This document shows, one piece after another, positions 52,224-60,835 of a stretch of DNA of 64,000 nt. The notes under the pieces are model-generated. The model made no database searches. It saw nothing but the letters and a program-made list of their open reading frames with translations, and was not told where the DNA came from. The first letter of the stretch is position 1. Each line of letters starts with the position of its first letter. Position numbers and translations under genes: made by a program. The stretch is from Phormidesmis priestleyi ULC007 (GTDB taxonomy: Bacteria; Cyanobacteriota; Cyanobacteriia; Leptolyngbyales; Leptolyngbyaceae), in contig NZ_MPPI01000018.1 of NCBI RefSeq assembly GCF_001895925.1, positions 1-64,000 on the forward strand, in the 5' to 3' direction.

Positions 52224-52732
52224 TTGATACAAATTCAGAAAATGCGGCTGCGCTCCCGGTTGATCTGCCCACTGAGGCCCCCGAAACCGCTCCCCCAAAA
52301 ACCGTGTTCACCGTTGAAGAAATTCATGCACTGTTGCCGCATCGATATCCCTTTGCGATGGTCGATCGGATTATTGACTATGTGCCTGCAAAAATGGCGA
52401 TCGGCATCAAAAATGTCTCCTTTAACGAGCCGCACTTTCAAGGACATTTTCCGGGCAAACCGATTATGCCAGGGGTGCTAATTATTGAGGCAATGGCGCA
52501 GGTCGGCGGCGTAGTGCTGACCCAAATGGCAGACGTGCAGGGCGGACTGTTTATGTTTGCTGGCATTGATAACGTGCGGTTTCGTCGCCCCGTAGTGCCC
52601 GGTGATCAGCTTGTCATGACTGTGGAACTGTTGTCTGTCAAGGCTCGTCGTTTTGGTAAGATGCGCGGTCGTGCCGAAGTAGACGGTCAATTGGCTTGCG
52701 AAGGTGATTTAATGTTTGCGTTAGTCAGTTAA
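52211..52732 (+). CDS. fabZ: 3-hydroxyacyl-ACP dehydratase
   Basis: 173 residues, overlapping lpxC by 13 bases. The hotdog-fold catalytic His79 and Glu93 lie in [20 protein letters not shown]; the core starts at [14 protein letters not shown]. An N-terminal extension of about 30 Pro/Ala-rich residues precedes the core. It dehydrates 3-hydroxyacyl-ACP in fatty-acid synthesis and competes with LpxA for the same substrate, which explains its place in the lpx operon. Confidence 0.95.
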   Translation: MSTLIDTNSENAAALPVDLPTEAPETAPPKTVFTVEEIHALLPHRYPFAMVDRIIDYVPAKMAIGIKNVSFNEPHFQGHFPGKPIMPGVLIIEAMAQVGGVVLTQMADVQGGLFMFAGIDNVRFRRPVVPGDQLVMTVELLSVKARRFGKMRGRAEVDGQLACEGDLMFALVS

Positions 52733-52751
52733 TTTTGGGTTTTGCAATTTT

Positions 52752-53573
52752 ATGGCAACCCTGATTCATCCAACGGCGGTTATTCATCCCGGTGCTCAAC
52801 TTCATCCAACGGTGCAGGTGGGGGCTTATGCGGTGATTGGGGACAAGGTGACGGTGGGAGCCGGGAGTCTCGTGGGTCATCATGTGGTGCTAGAGGGACG
52901 CACCGAGATCGGCGATCGCAATCACATCTTTCCGGGGGCGGTGATTGGGCTAGAGCCTCAAGATCTGAAATATGACGGGGCGGTCAGTTTGGTTAAGATT
53001 GGCAACGATAATCAGATTCGGGAGTTTGTGACCATTCATCGAGCCACGTTTGCAGGTGAAGTCACGGCGATCGGCAATGGCAATATGCTGATGGCAAACG
53101 TTCACGTTGGGCATAATTGCTCGATCGAAGATCAGGTGATCATCTCAAATGCGGTGGCTTTAGCGGGTCACGTTCACATTGAATCACGAGCGCGGTTGAG
53201 TGGCGTGCTGGGCGTTCATCAGTTTGTGCATATTGGGCGACACGCGATGGTCGGTGGCATGGCTCGTATCGATCGTGACGTTCCACCTTATATGACTGTG
53301 GAGGGCAATCCCTCACGAGTGCGATCGCTAAATCTGATCGGATTGCAGCGATCGGGCTTAGCAGATGAGCATGACGGGCAGACCATGCAGTTGTTGAAGA
53401 AGGCGTTTCGGTTAATCTACCGTTCGGGATTGACGCTGAATGAAGCGATTGAGCAGCTAGAATTACTCCCTGAAAACGCGCATTTGCAGCACTTACAGTG
53501 GTTTATTCGCCAGTCTTTGATGCCTGGAAGAAGAGGACTAACGCCCGGAAAACGCACGAGGGATGACGGATGA
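52752..53573 (+). CDS. lpxA: UDP-N-acetylglucosamine acyltransferase
   Basis: 273 residues. Left-handed beta-helix of hexapeptide repeats (IHPTAVIHPGAQLHPTVQVG). His121 in ANVHVGHNC corresponds to the catalytic His125 of E. coli LpxA. The C-terminal helical domain begins about residue 195. It transfers a 3-hydroxyacyl chain to UDP-GlcNAc, the first step of lipid A. It overlaps lpxB by four bases (ATGA). Confidence 0.96.
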   Translation: MATLIHPTAVIHPGAQLHPTVQVGAYAVIGDKVTVGAGSLVGHHVVLEGRTEIGDRNHIFPGAVIGLEPQDLKYDGAVSLVKIGNDNQIREFVTIHRATFAGEVTAIGNGNMLMANVHVGHNCSIEDQVIISNAVALAGHVHIESRARLSGVLGVHQFVHIGRHAMVGGMARIDRDVPPYMTVEGNPSRVRSLNLIGLQRSGLADEHDGQTMQLLKKAFRLIYRSGLTLNEAIEQLELLPENAHLQHLQWFIRQSLMPGRRGLTPGKRTRDDG

Positions 53574-54766
53574 CCGATGAACCGCTCCAACCGTCAAAAC
53601 CAGTCCGCGTTTTTATCAGCACAGGAGAAGTCTCTGGCGATCTCCAAGGTGCTTTGTTGATTCAAGCGTTGCAGCGACGATCGCAAACACTCGGCATTGA
53701 GCTAGAAATTCTGGCCTTGGGCGGCGATCGTATGGAGGAAGCCGGAGCAAAACTGCTCGGACACACTAGCACGATCGGCTCGATCGGGTTGCTCGAATCT
53801 TTGCCCTATGTATTGCCCACTCTAAAGGTGCAGCAGCAAGCAAAGCAATATCTCAAGATCCATCCGCCTGATGTGGTGGTGTTGATTGACTACATGAGTC
53901 CCAATGTGGCGTTTTGTAGTTATTTGCCCAAACATTTGCCTCAAGTGCCAGTGGTTTATTTCATTGCGCCTCAAGAGTGGGTGTGGTCAGCGAGTTCTTA
54001 CAACACCGATCGCATTATCGGCGCAACCAGCAAAATTCTGGCAATCTTTCAAGAAGAAGCCAACTATTTCAAACGCAAAGGCGGAAAAGCGACCTGGGTT
54101 GGGCATCCATTAGTCGATCGAGTGCAAGCGGCTCCGAGTCGAGAAGAGGCGCGATCGTCTCTGGGCATTCCGTCAGACCAAACGGCGATCGTGCTGTTGC
54201 CTGCATCTCGTCAGCAAGAGTTAAAGTATTTGATGCCTGTGATCTTTGAAGCGGCACAGCAAATTCAAGAAAAGTTGCCCCAAGCTCACTTCTGGATTCC
54301 GCTAGCGTTGGAGAAATATCGCTGGGCGATCGAGCAAGCGATCACAGAATACGGATTGCGGGCGACTTTGTTAGACAGCAATCAAGGACAGACGACCTTG
54401 CAAGCGATCGCTGCCGCAGATTTGGCAATCACAAAATCGGGCACCGTAAATCTCGAAATGGCATTGTTAGATGTGCCGCAAGTGGTGCTTTATCGCGTCA
54501 ATCGCGTTACTGCCTGGATTGCTCAAAAGATCCTCAAAGTTTCGATTCCCTTTATGTCGCCGCCCAATCTGGTGGAAATGAAGCCAGTCGTCCCCGAATT
54601 TCTGCAAGACGAGGCAACCGTAGAAAATATTGTTCAGGAAGCGATCTCGCTGCTTCAGCCCGATCGTCGTCAAAAAATGCTGGCAGACTATCAAGAAATG
54701 CGTCGCGCCGTGGGAGAAGTGGGAGTGTGCGATCGAGCCGCCCAAGAGATTTTAGATCTGCTTTAA
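53570..54766 (+). CDS. lpxB: Lipid-A-disaccharide synthase
   Basis: 398 residues, GT19 family. STGEVSGDLQGALLIQALQR opens the protein; VVYFIAPQEWVWSASS and SGTVNLEMALLDVPQVVLYR are the conserved sites. It joins UDP-2,3-diacylglucosamine and lipid X. It is the last gene of the operon. The final A of its TAA stop is the first base of repeat element E. Confidence 0.96.
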   Translation: MTDEPLQPSKPVRVFISTGEVSGDLQGALLIQALQRRSQTLGIELEILALGGDRMEEAGAKLLGHTSTIGSIGLLESLPYVLPTLKVQQQAKQYLKIHPPDVVVLIDYMSPNVAFCSYLPKHLPQVPVVYFIAPQEWVWSASSYNTDRIIGATSKILAIFQEEANYFKRKGGKATWVGHPLVDRVQAAPSREEARSSLGIPSDQTAIVLLPASRQQELKYLMPVIFEAAQQIQEKLPQAHFWIPLALEKYRWAIEQAITEYGLRATLLDSNQGQTTLQAIAAADLAITKSGTVNLEMALLDVPQVVLYRVNRVTAWIAQKILKVSIPFMSPPNLVEMKPVVPEFLQDEATVENIVQEAISLLQPDRRQKMLADYQEMRRAVGEVGVCDRAAQEILDLL

Positions 54767-54942
54767 CGTCAGTTCGATGAGGTTGTTCGCTTCGTTGTAG
54801 AGGGCTTGTGCCCCCTAAATCCCCCATTCTGGGGGACTTCAGTCCCGATTTTTAGTTCAAAGTCCCTCACTGGTGGGGGATTTAGGGGGCGTTCCAGAGG
54901 TGCAACCGCAGCGAGGGATCTCATTGAATTCACGTTACTTTA
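54759..54942. mobile_element. Palindromic insertion element E between convergent stop codons
   Basis: The element spans 54766-54935, bounded by ACGT at both ends, with inverted ends ACGTCAGTTCGATGAG and (inverted) ACGTGAATTCAATGAG. The flanking 7-mers TGCTTTA (54759-54765) and TACTTTA (54936-54942) match at six of seven positions. The core is 54810-54890. It contributes one base to the stop codon of lpxB and one base to that of the amidotransferase gene. Confidence 0.78.
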
Positions 54943-55675
54943 ACAAGATGCGATCGACAAACTTTTCGATCAGTTGGTTGGCGATCGGCGTGTCTTGCAA
55001 CTGATTTAAGATGTGATCGAGCAGATGTGGCTCGTCTAAATATCGCGCTTGATAGCGACTAATGCGAACGGCTATATCATGGGCATCGACTTCGGGGTGA
55101 AACTGGAAGCCGTAAAACGGTTTGTTAGCAATCTTGAAAGCGTGAAACGGACAGAGATCAGAGTACGCCAACAAAATTGCCTCTTCGGGCATCAATACCG
55201 CCCGTTCTTTGTGTCCAGAAACGGCTAAAAAGCCATCAGGAACATCGTGAAAAAGCAAATCACTCGCCGCATTTTCAGTCAACCAAAGCGGATAGGTGCC
55301 CATCTCCATATTCGCTTTATCGACAATTACACTGCCTCCTAGCGCTTCGACCGCCGCCTGAAACCCAAAGCAAGAGGCGAAGACGGGAATGCTTTCGTCA
55401 AGACAGTGAATGATCAGCTTTTTAGTCGGCTCGACAAAAGGATATAACGTGGGTTGAGTCACCGAGGCATCACTAGAACCACCGATGAATAGAGCGTCGT
55501 AGCCATCGATTTGAGCGGGGCTAAAGTCAGGTGTGGCAAAGACATCCAGCACTGAAAACTGATGTGCCTCTAAGCGACCATAGCGCACAAACTCGTCTAA
55601 CTCTTCTAGCCGAGTGATCGTGTCGCTACGAATTTGTAAAAGGAGAATTTTGAGATCCGATCGCTGCTTTGTCAT
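54935..55675 (-). CDS. Type 1 glutamine amidotransferase
   Basis: 246 residues, class I GATase fold like GMP-synthase amidotransferase-related proteins. The nucleophile Cys is in FASCFGFQAAVEALGG and the His-Glu dyad in GFQFHPEVD. No synthetase domain is fused and no partner gene is adjacent. Such free-standing proteins release ammonia from glutamine or hydrolyse gamma-glutamyl compounds (PuuD-like). The DNA start region overlaps nothing. It converges with lpxB over element E. Confidence 0.88.
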   Translation of the reverse strand: MTKQRSDLKILLLQIRSDTITRLEELDEFVRYGRLEAHQFSVLDVFATPDFSPAQIDGYDALFIGGSSDASVTQPTLYPFVEPTKKLIIHCLDESIPVFASCFGFQAAVEALGGSVIVDKANMEMGTYPLWLTENAASDLLFHDVPDGFLAVSGHKERAVLMPEEAILLAYSDLCPFHAFKIANKPFYGFQFHPEVDAHDIAVRISRYQARYLDEPHLLDHILNQLQDTPIANQLIEKFVDRILLK

Positions 55676-55789
55676 GAAACTTTTAGAAGACCCTTCGCCT
55701 AGTAAAACTTACTTCTCCCCTAAATTTGCACTAGCCGGGAGTTTTATCTTGAATTCACACAGACGATCGTTTGAACTGCGATCGCTCCC

Positions 55790-56017
55790 CTACAAAGACT
55801 CAAACTGCGCGGTAAATCCTTCGATCGTCATGCACTCATCTTGAAAAGACTCCGCATCATTCACGTCTTCTACCTGAAATTCCATAATTCGCCGCTCATC
55901 GTCTTTCATCTTCTTGCTAGAGAGCGGTTTGGTTTGATATTTTGCGGCAATGGCTTTAAAAGCAGTGGCATGAATGCGCCAGCTATCAGCAGAACAGTAA
56001 ACGATGACACGCCACAT
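55790..56017 (-). CDS. Small conserved hypothetical protein
   Basis: 75 residues from the ATG at 56017, giving MWRVIVYCSADSWRIHATAF. Five residues more are possible but less likely. It is charged and helical, with acidic C-terminus (VEDVNDAESFQDECMTIEGF). No family recognised. It lies divergent to brnT and could be part of the same small accessory cluster. Confidence 0.55.
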   Translation of the reverse strand: MWRVIVYCSADSWRIHATAFKAIAAKYQTKPLSSKKMKDDERRIMEFQVEDVNDAESFQDECMTIEGFTAQFESL

Positions 56018-56113
56018 GAGAGTTTGCGACAAGGGACGGGTTTATTGTCGCATTCGATGGGGAGCGTTGGGGCGATCGGGGATGATATTTAAGAGGGTTG
56101 AGCAGTGATAACT

Positions 56114-56131
56114 GTAACGACAAAACGTAAC
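56114..56131 (+). promoter_or_regulatory. Direct repeat before brnT, possible BrnA operator
   Basis: GTAAC occurs at 56114-56118 and again at 56127-56131, 13 bases apart, i.e. more than one helical turn. BrnA is known to repress its own operon. The assignment is inference. Confidence 0.3.
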
Positions 56132-56163
56132 TACAATAAGGGAGCTGTAGCGATCGTCCAGCA

Positions 56164-56439
56164 ATGGAGTTTGAATGGGATGAAGAAAAGCGTCTTTCCA
56201 ATCTTCACAAGCACGGAATTGATTTTGTTGACGTTTCCGCCGTGTTTGATGGAGATATGGTAACGGTTGAAGACGATCGCCACAGCTACGGAGAGCAGCG
56301 TTTTGTTACGTTCGGTTTATTGCAGGGGCGAGTTGTCGCTGTTGTCCATACTGAACGGGATGAGTTGACCCGCATTATTTCCGCAAGAAAGGCAACTAAA
56401 TATGAGCAACGAGCCTATTTCGAGCAACTCTCAAACTGA
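56164..56439 (+). CDS. brnT: BrnT-family toxin
   Basis: 91 residues. FEWDEEKRLSNLHKHGIDFV is the BrnT start, then VTVEDDRHSYGEQRFVTFG and the end IISARKATKYEQRAYFEQL. BrnT is a ribonuclease of RelE-like fold that stops translation by RNA cleavage. The toxin gene precedes the antitoxin gene and overlaps it by 38 bases, the normal order for this family. Confidence 0.93.
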   Translation: MEFEWDEEKRLSNLHKHGIDFVDVSAVFDGDMVTVEDDRHSYGEQRFVTFGLLQGRVVAVVHTERDELTRIISARKATKYEQRAYFEQLSN

Positions 56440-56680
56440 TTGGCAACGACTAGATGCAATGAGTGATGAAGACATTGATTTATCGGATTGCCCAGAAATT
56501 ACGCCTGACCTTTTTGCCAAGGCTACGGTTCGACGGGGGTTACCTGTGGCAAAAAACAAGGCACAGGTGACGTTACGAATTGATAGTGATGTTTTAGAGT
56601 GGTTCAAATCTCAAGGACAAGGTTATCAAACTCAAATCAATACCTTGCTACGATCGTACATGGAAGCACATCGGTCATGA
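56402..56680 (+). CDS. brnA: BrnA-family antitoxin
   Basis: 92 residues. The N-terminal acidic segment DAMSDEDIDLSDCPEITPDLF neutralises the toxin, and the C-terminal ribbon-helix-helix (VTLRIDSDVLEWFKSQGQGY, then INTLLRSYM) binds the operator as a tetramer with BrnT. Translation start lies inside brnT. Together they form a type II toxin-antitoxin module. Confidence 0.93.
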   Translation: MSNEPISSNSQTDWQRLDAMSDEDIDLSDCPEITPDLFAKATVRRGLPVAKNKAQVTLRIDSDVLEWFKSQGQGYQTQINTLLRSYMEAHRS

Positions 56681-56799
56681 TATTTGTAGTATCGCCAGCA
56701 TTTTGCGTTTAGTTACGTCGCTCTGATTATGAGTGTTAGCAGTGATTGAAAAGCGATCGATATAATTAGTAATGTCTCTTGCTGAAGAGGTTAATAACT

Positions 56800-57033
56800 G
56801 TGACTCAATTGCTTGAACAAGCGATCGCCCGATTAAAGACCTTGCCTGCGAGCGAGCAAGATGCGATCGCGATAATGATTTTAGAAGAACTTGAAGATGA
56901 AGTTCAATGGGATGGGTCATTTGCAAAGTCTCAGGATGCGCTTGCCAAACTTGCAGCCGGAGCAATGGCAGAGTATCGCTTGGGTAAAACTCAAGCGCTA
57001 GACCCAGAGACATACTGTAGAGACGCAGTATAA
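56800..57033 (+). CDS. Antitoxin-like small protein, unpaired
   Basis: 77 residues from GTG 56800 (GAAGAGG lies about 12 bases upstream). TQLLEQAIARLKTLPASEQD and ILEELEDEVQWDGSFAKSQD are typical of small orphan antitoxins associated with RelE/ParE toxins in cyanobacteria. The expected toxin gene does not follow; the next gene is a zinc-ribbon protein on the other strand. It lies 119 bases after brnA. Confidence 0.6.
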   Translation: MTQLLEQAIARLKTLPASEQDAIAIMILEELEDEVQWDGSFAKSQDALAKLAAGAMAEYRLGKTQALDPETYCRDAV

Positions 57034-57076
57034 ATATCTAATCGGCTGTTTGACTTTTGGGCTTCTACACTCATTC

Positions 57077-57361
57077 TCAAAGGTCGTCAAACGGGTTAAA
57101 AATATCCATCATCGGACGATCGCAGTTAGGCAACTCTGACGGCGGACGATCATTACTCCATGCCCACCAGACCTGACCACACTGACATTGATAAAATTCT
57201 TGCCACTTTTTGCGATAGTCGTCTGAAAAGACGGGCGATCGTCGATTCACCCAAACGTGATCGGCTTCGAGGCAAGACTTATGGCAAGCCGGGCAGCAAA
57301 ACTCGTGAGCGTGGATGGCGGGTTCAGTCCAGGTCGGAGCGGTTGGATTAAAAGCGTCCAT
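57077..57361 (-). CDS. Small zinc-ribbon-like protein
   Basis: 94 residues. CPAC, then a second pair CQCG about 37 residues later, suggest a split zinc ribbon (FCCPACHKSCLEADHVWVNR, YQCQCGQVWWAW). The end PMMDIFNPFDDL is acidic. No family name is certain. Short upstream region shared with the CNT gene on the other strand. It is probably real because the cysteine pattern is not explained by the opposite frames. Confidence 0.6.
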   Translation of the reverse strand: MDAFNPTAPTWTEPAIHAHEFCCPACHKSCLEADHVWVNRRSPVFSDDYRKKWQEFYQCQCGQVWWAWSNDRPPSELPNCDRPMMDIFNPFDDL

Positions 57362-57553
57362 GAATCAACGAATGAAGGCGACTCTGCTTATTATGACCTT
57401 TTCAAGGATTGGCGTAGCGATTTTGGGTCAGGGCGATCGCTAGAATTAAGTGCGCCGATCGAGTCGTTTTTAGGTATCGTCTTAGTGATGCCGTTCATCT
57501 ACCTTGAGAGTAGTCCTGAAAAACGTTTCGCCCTCGTTGAAGGATTCAGCCCC

Positions 57554-59095
57554 ATGAGTCTGCTCAATCTCATCTCATTTTTTGGCATTTTTGGCTTGTG
57601 TGCGATCGCGTGGCTCTTCTCAGAAAACCGCAGTCTGCGAGTCTTTCCCTGGCGCGTGTTTAGCATGGGAATTCTTTTGCAACTGGTGCTAGGAGCGCTA
57701 GTTTTTTGGTTGCCCTTTACAAGAGAGGCGCTGCAAGTCTTTAGTAATTTGTTAGATGGAGTGTTTCTGGCCGCAGACACTGGCGCAAATTTTGTCTTTG
57801 GAAACAATATAGTTCCTTTGCCGACAAAACCTGCAAGCGTCAACCTGGGTTATATTTTTGCCTTTCGAGCGTTGCCGACCGTAATCTTTTTCTCTGGATT
57901 GATGGCGTTGCTCTACAACATTGGAGTGATTCAAGTTGTCACCAACGTGTTTGCAAAAGCATTCTATACAACGATGCGATTGAGTGGGGCTGAAGCGTTG
58001 AGCGGCGCGGCGAATATCTTTGTGGGCATTGAGGCGGCGATCGTCGTCAAGCCCTTCTTGGCAAAAATGACCCGCAGCGAACTCTGTGCGATTTTATCTT
58101 GCTGTTTTGGAACGGCGGCTTCATCGGTGCTGGCAATCTATGTGAGCTTCTTGCGTCCTGTCTTTCCCAATATTTTGGGGCATTTGGTTTCGGCTTCGAT
58201 TATTGCAATTCCTGCCTGTTTTGTGTTGTCTAAAATTTTGGTGCCAGAAACCGAGATTCCGCTGACAGCGGGTGGCATTCCAGTTGAGACTGACGACAAT
58301 GAAGACTTTGAAGGTGCGCCGAGAGAAAGAGTTGGAGGCGAACCCATTGAGCGAGTTAGCCCACTGGATGCAGCGATCGTAGGTGCCTTAGACGGGGTGA
58401 AAATGTCGGTGTCGATCGCCGCAGTCCTCATCCTAATTTTGGGGTTAGTTTCGCTAATCAATCAAATTTTTGCAGGCTTGGCAGGCATTCCCGGTGTGAT
58501 TGGTCAGTTTTTTGGCATTGTCACTTTGGCGAATATCGCGGGTGTATTGTTCTTGCCATTTACATTTTTGACGGGGGTCTCTCTAGAGTGGAACGAACTG
58601 TGGGAATCGTCAGTGATTATTGGGCGCAGACTGCTCGAAACCGCGATTCCGCCTTATCAGGCATTGGCGATCGCCGCCGCTCGTCCGGTGAATCCTCTCA
58701 GCGATCGTGCGGTTTTGATCGTTAGCTACGCGCTGTCTGGGTTTGCTCACCTGGCATCGGTTGGCATTTTTGTGGGAGGCACGATCGCGCTGATTCCGTC
58801 TCCTCGTAAAGATATCTCAGAGCTTGGCTGGAAAGCCCTGTTTGTCGGCACGTTAGCCACTTTAATGATTGCGTGTGTAGCAGGGTTTTATGACACCGGA
58901 AGCACTAGCATTTTGGGCAATAAACCAGCACCTGCGGTCATTGCTCCCGCAAGTGTGCCCTCTCCGCCCCCGGCTGCGGTGCCTGCAAAAGCTTCCCCTG
59001 CTGCAAAAACTCTTTCTGTTCCGGCGGTTCCATCATCTGAGAAGGCAGCCAAGCCTGCTAAGGCGACGACTCAAAAACCCGCAGTGGCTCGTTGA
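57554..59095 (+). CDS. Concentrative nucleoside transporter (NupC/CNT), copy 1
   Basis: 513 residues from ATG 57554 (MSLLNLISFFGIFGLCAIAW). The frame extends 99 codons upstream, but that part looks non-coding. The CNT signature lies in LSGAANIFVGIEAAIVVKPF and MTRSELCAIL, with the Glu of GIEAA at the nucleoside site. A Pro/Ala/Lys-rich tail (about 60 residues) is unusual for the family. CNT proteins import nucleosides with sodium or protons. A paralogue lies at 60836. Confidence 0.88.
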   Translation: MSLLNLISFFGIFGLCAIAWLFSENRSLRVFPWRVFSMGILLQLVLGALVFWLPFTREALQVFSNLLDGVFLAADTGANFVFGNNIVPLPTKPASVNLGYIFAFRALPTVIFFSGLMALLYNIGVIQVVTNVFAKAFYTTMRLSGAEALSGAANIFVGIEAAIVVKPFLAKMTRSELCAILSCCFGTAASSVLAIYVSFLRPVFPNILGHLVSASIIAIPACFVLSKILVPETEIPLTAGGIPVETDDNEDFEGAPRERVGGEPIERVSPLDAAIVGALDGVKMSVSIAAVLILILGLVSLINQIFAGLAGIPGVIGQFFGIVTLANIAGVLFLPFTFLTGVSLEWNELWESSVIIGRRLLETAIPPYQALAIAAARPVNPLSDRAVLIVSYALSGFAHLASVGIFVGGTIALIPSPRKDISELGWKALFVGTLATLMIACVAGFYDTGSTSILGNKPAPAVIAPASVPSPPPAAVPAKASPAAKTLSVPAVPSSEKAAKPAKATTQKPAVAR

Positions 59096-59125
59096 CGATC
59101 GCCCATAAACTCAAGTTTGTATTGC

Positions 59126-60811
59126 ATGACTTTCCTTAAATCCTTAATTCCAGAAAAAGATCAGATTGGGTTGCAGCGATCGTACTTACTCGCCGCAATT
59201 TTTTTTACGATCGTGTTGCTGATTTCGCTAAACCGCTATTTTGTTTTTTATGCATCTTATGATCACGGATTGTTTAATCAAGTTTTTTGGAACAATTTGC
59301 ATGGGCGTTTCTTCCAAAGTTCTCTAACGTCTGCAAATTCGGTTGCATCGTTAGAAGATGGCGTGATTCCAACCGTGCATTTTTTGCACTTAGCTCATCA
59401 TTTCGTCTTAGATTTCCTGCTGTGGATTCCTCTCTATGCAGTGTTTCCTCATCCAGTGACGTTAATCGTGTTGCAGGTTGGGTTGACCACCATTGCAGGA
59501 CTCGTACTCTACGCATTGGCGCGGCATTATCTTCAGCCTCAATTATCGCTGTGGATTACAGGCAGCTATTACGCTGCGATCGCCGTGATCTCTCCAACCC
59601 TTGCTAATTTCTATGAGCAGTGTCAGATTCCTCTGTTTACGTTTGCGTTGCTGTTAGCGTTAGAAAAACAGCGCTGGGGCTGGTTTTGGCTGTGTGCTCT
59701 GCTCGTGCTAGGAAGTCGGGAAGACGCAGGGATCGTGCTCTTTGGGGTCGGAGTCTATCTAGTGCTGAGTCGCCGCCATCCTTGGACTGGGTTAGCCGTG
59801 TGTTTGACCAGCTTTAGCTATATGGCGATCGTGACCAGCCTCATCGTGCCGCAAATCTCTACAGACAGTTCACGATTGTATTTTGCCCATCGGTTTAAGC
59901 AGTTTGTAGACAGTCCAAATCCGACCATAATGCAGGTGCTGTGGGGAATGGTGACAAGGCCGATCGCGCTGCTTTCTAGCCTGTTTTTGCCCCTCGATCG
60001 CCGCCTCAGCTATCTCGCCGGACAGTGGCTCTCGCTCGCGTTCATCCCCGCTCTGTCGCCGACTGCTTGGACGATCGCCGGATTTCCACTGTTAGCGCTG
60101 TTTTTGCAATCAGGACTTTCTGCCCTATCGCTCAATCTGCGCTATGCCTTGGCGGTGGTGCCCGGACTGTTTTATGGAGCGGTGCTGTGGTGGTCGCGCC
60201 ATCCTCATTGGTTTACGCCCCGGTTTCGCCGCTTTTGGAGCGTTTGCCTGGTGTTCTCGATCGTCTTCACGGTGACTAACAATCCCAATCGGGCGCTGTC
60301 GTTTATGGTTCCTGACTCGATTCGTCCCTGGGTGTTTGTGCCGCTGACGCGCCAGTGGAACCATGCTCACCAGATCAATCAGGTGATTCGTCAAATTCCT
60401 GCGGATGCCAGCGTTTCTGCTAGCACTTATTTAATTCCTCATTTGTCGAGTCGGCGGGCGATCATTCGACTGCCAAGACTCCAGATTCGCGACGATCGTG
60501 ACCAGGTGATCACTGTAGACTATGCGGTTGCCGATTTGTGGCAGATGCAAGAATATCAAAAGGCGTTTGCAGATAGCTTGGCTGATTTGCAAGCAACGCT
60601 GCCCACGTTAGAAAGAATTTCGGCTGACGGAACCTATGGGGTGCTTGACGTTCAAGATGGAGTAGTGTTGATGCAAAAGGGTGTCTCATCAAACCCTGAA
60701 GCCCTAGCAGCTTGGCAAACCCTGAAAGCAGAAATCAAGCAAAAATCTCAATCTCAATCTTCTGCAAGACTCGATCCGAATGTTGATAGACTTGCTGAAA
60801 ATCAGATTTAA
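59126..60811 (+). CDS. DUF2079 polytopic membrane protein
   Basis: 561 residues from ATG 59126. ASYDHGLFNQVFWNNLHGRF near residue 43 is the DUF2079 hallmark. About ten membrane helices are followed by a soluble C-terminal part. The family is GT-C-like, with Asp in the first loop, but no activity is established. It lies between the two CNT genes with 30 and 24 base spacers, so all three are probably one operon. Confidence 0.82.
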   Translation: MTFLKSLIPEKDQIGLQRSYLLAAIFFTIVLLISLNRYFVFYASYDHGLFNQVFWNNLHGRFFQSSLTSANSVASLEDGVIPTVHFLHLAHHFVLDFLLWIPLYAVFPHPVTLIVLQVGLTTIAGLVLYALARHYLQPQLSLWITGSYYAAIAVISPTLANFYEQCQIPLFTFALLLALEKQRWGWFWLCALLVLGSREDAGIVLFGVGVYLVLSRRHPWTGLAVCLTSFSYMAIVTSLIVPQISTDSSRLYFAHRFKQFVDSPNPTIMQVLWGMVTRPIALLSSLFLPLDRRLSYLAGQWLSLAFIPALSPTAWTIAGFPLLALFLQSGLSALSLNLRYALAVVPGLFYGAVLWWSRHPHWFTPRFRRFWSVCLVFSIVFTVTNNPNRALSFMVPDSIRPWVFVPLTRQWNHAHQINQVIRQIPADASVSASTYLIPHLSSRRAIIRLPRLQIRDDRDQVITVDYAVADLWQMQEYQKAFADSLADLQATLPTLERISADGTYGVLDVQDGVVLMQKGVSSNPEALAAWQTLKAEIKQKSQSQSSARLDPNVDRLAENQI

Positions 60812-60835
60812 TAACCTTTTTGGTCAATATTGATA

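Noticed and set aside
57257-57553. 99-codon N-terminal extension of the CNT gene
   Set aside because: It overlaps the zinc-ribbon gene on the other strand and precedes the typical MSLLNLISFFG start of the family.
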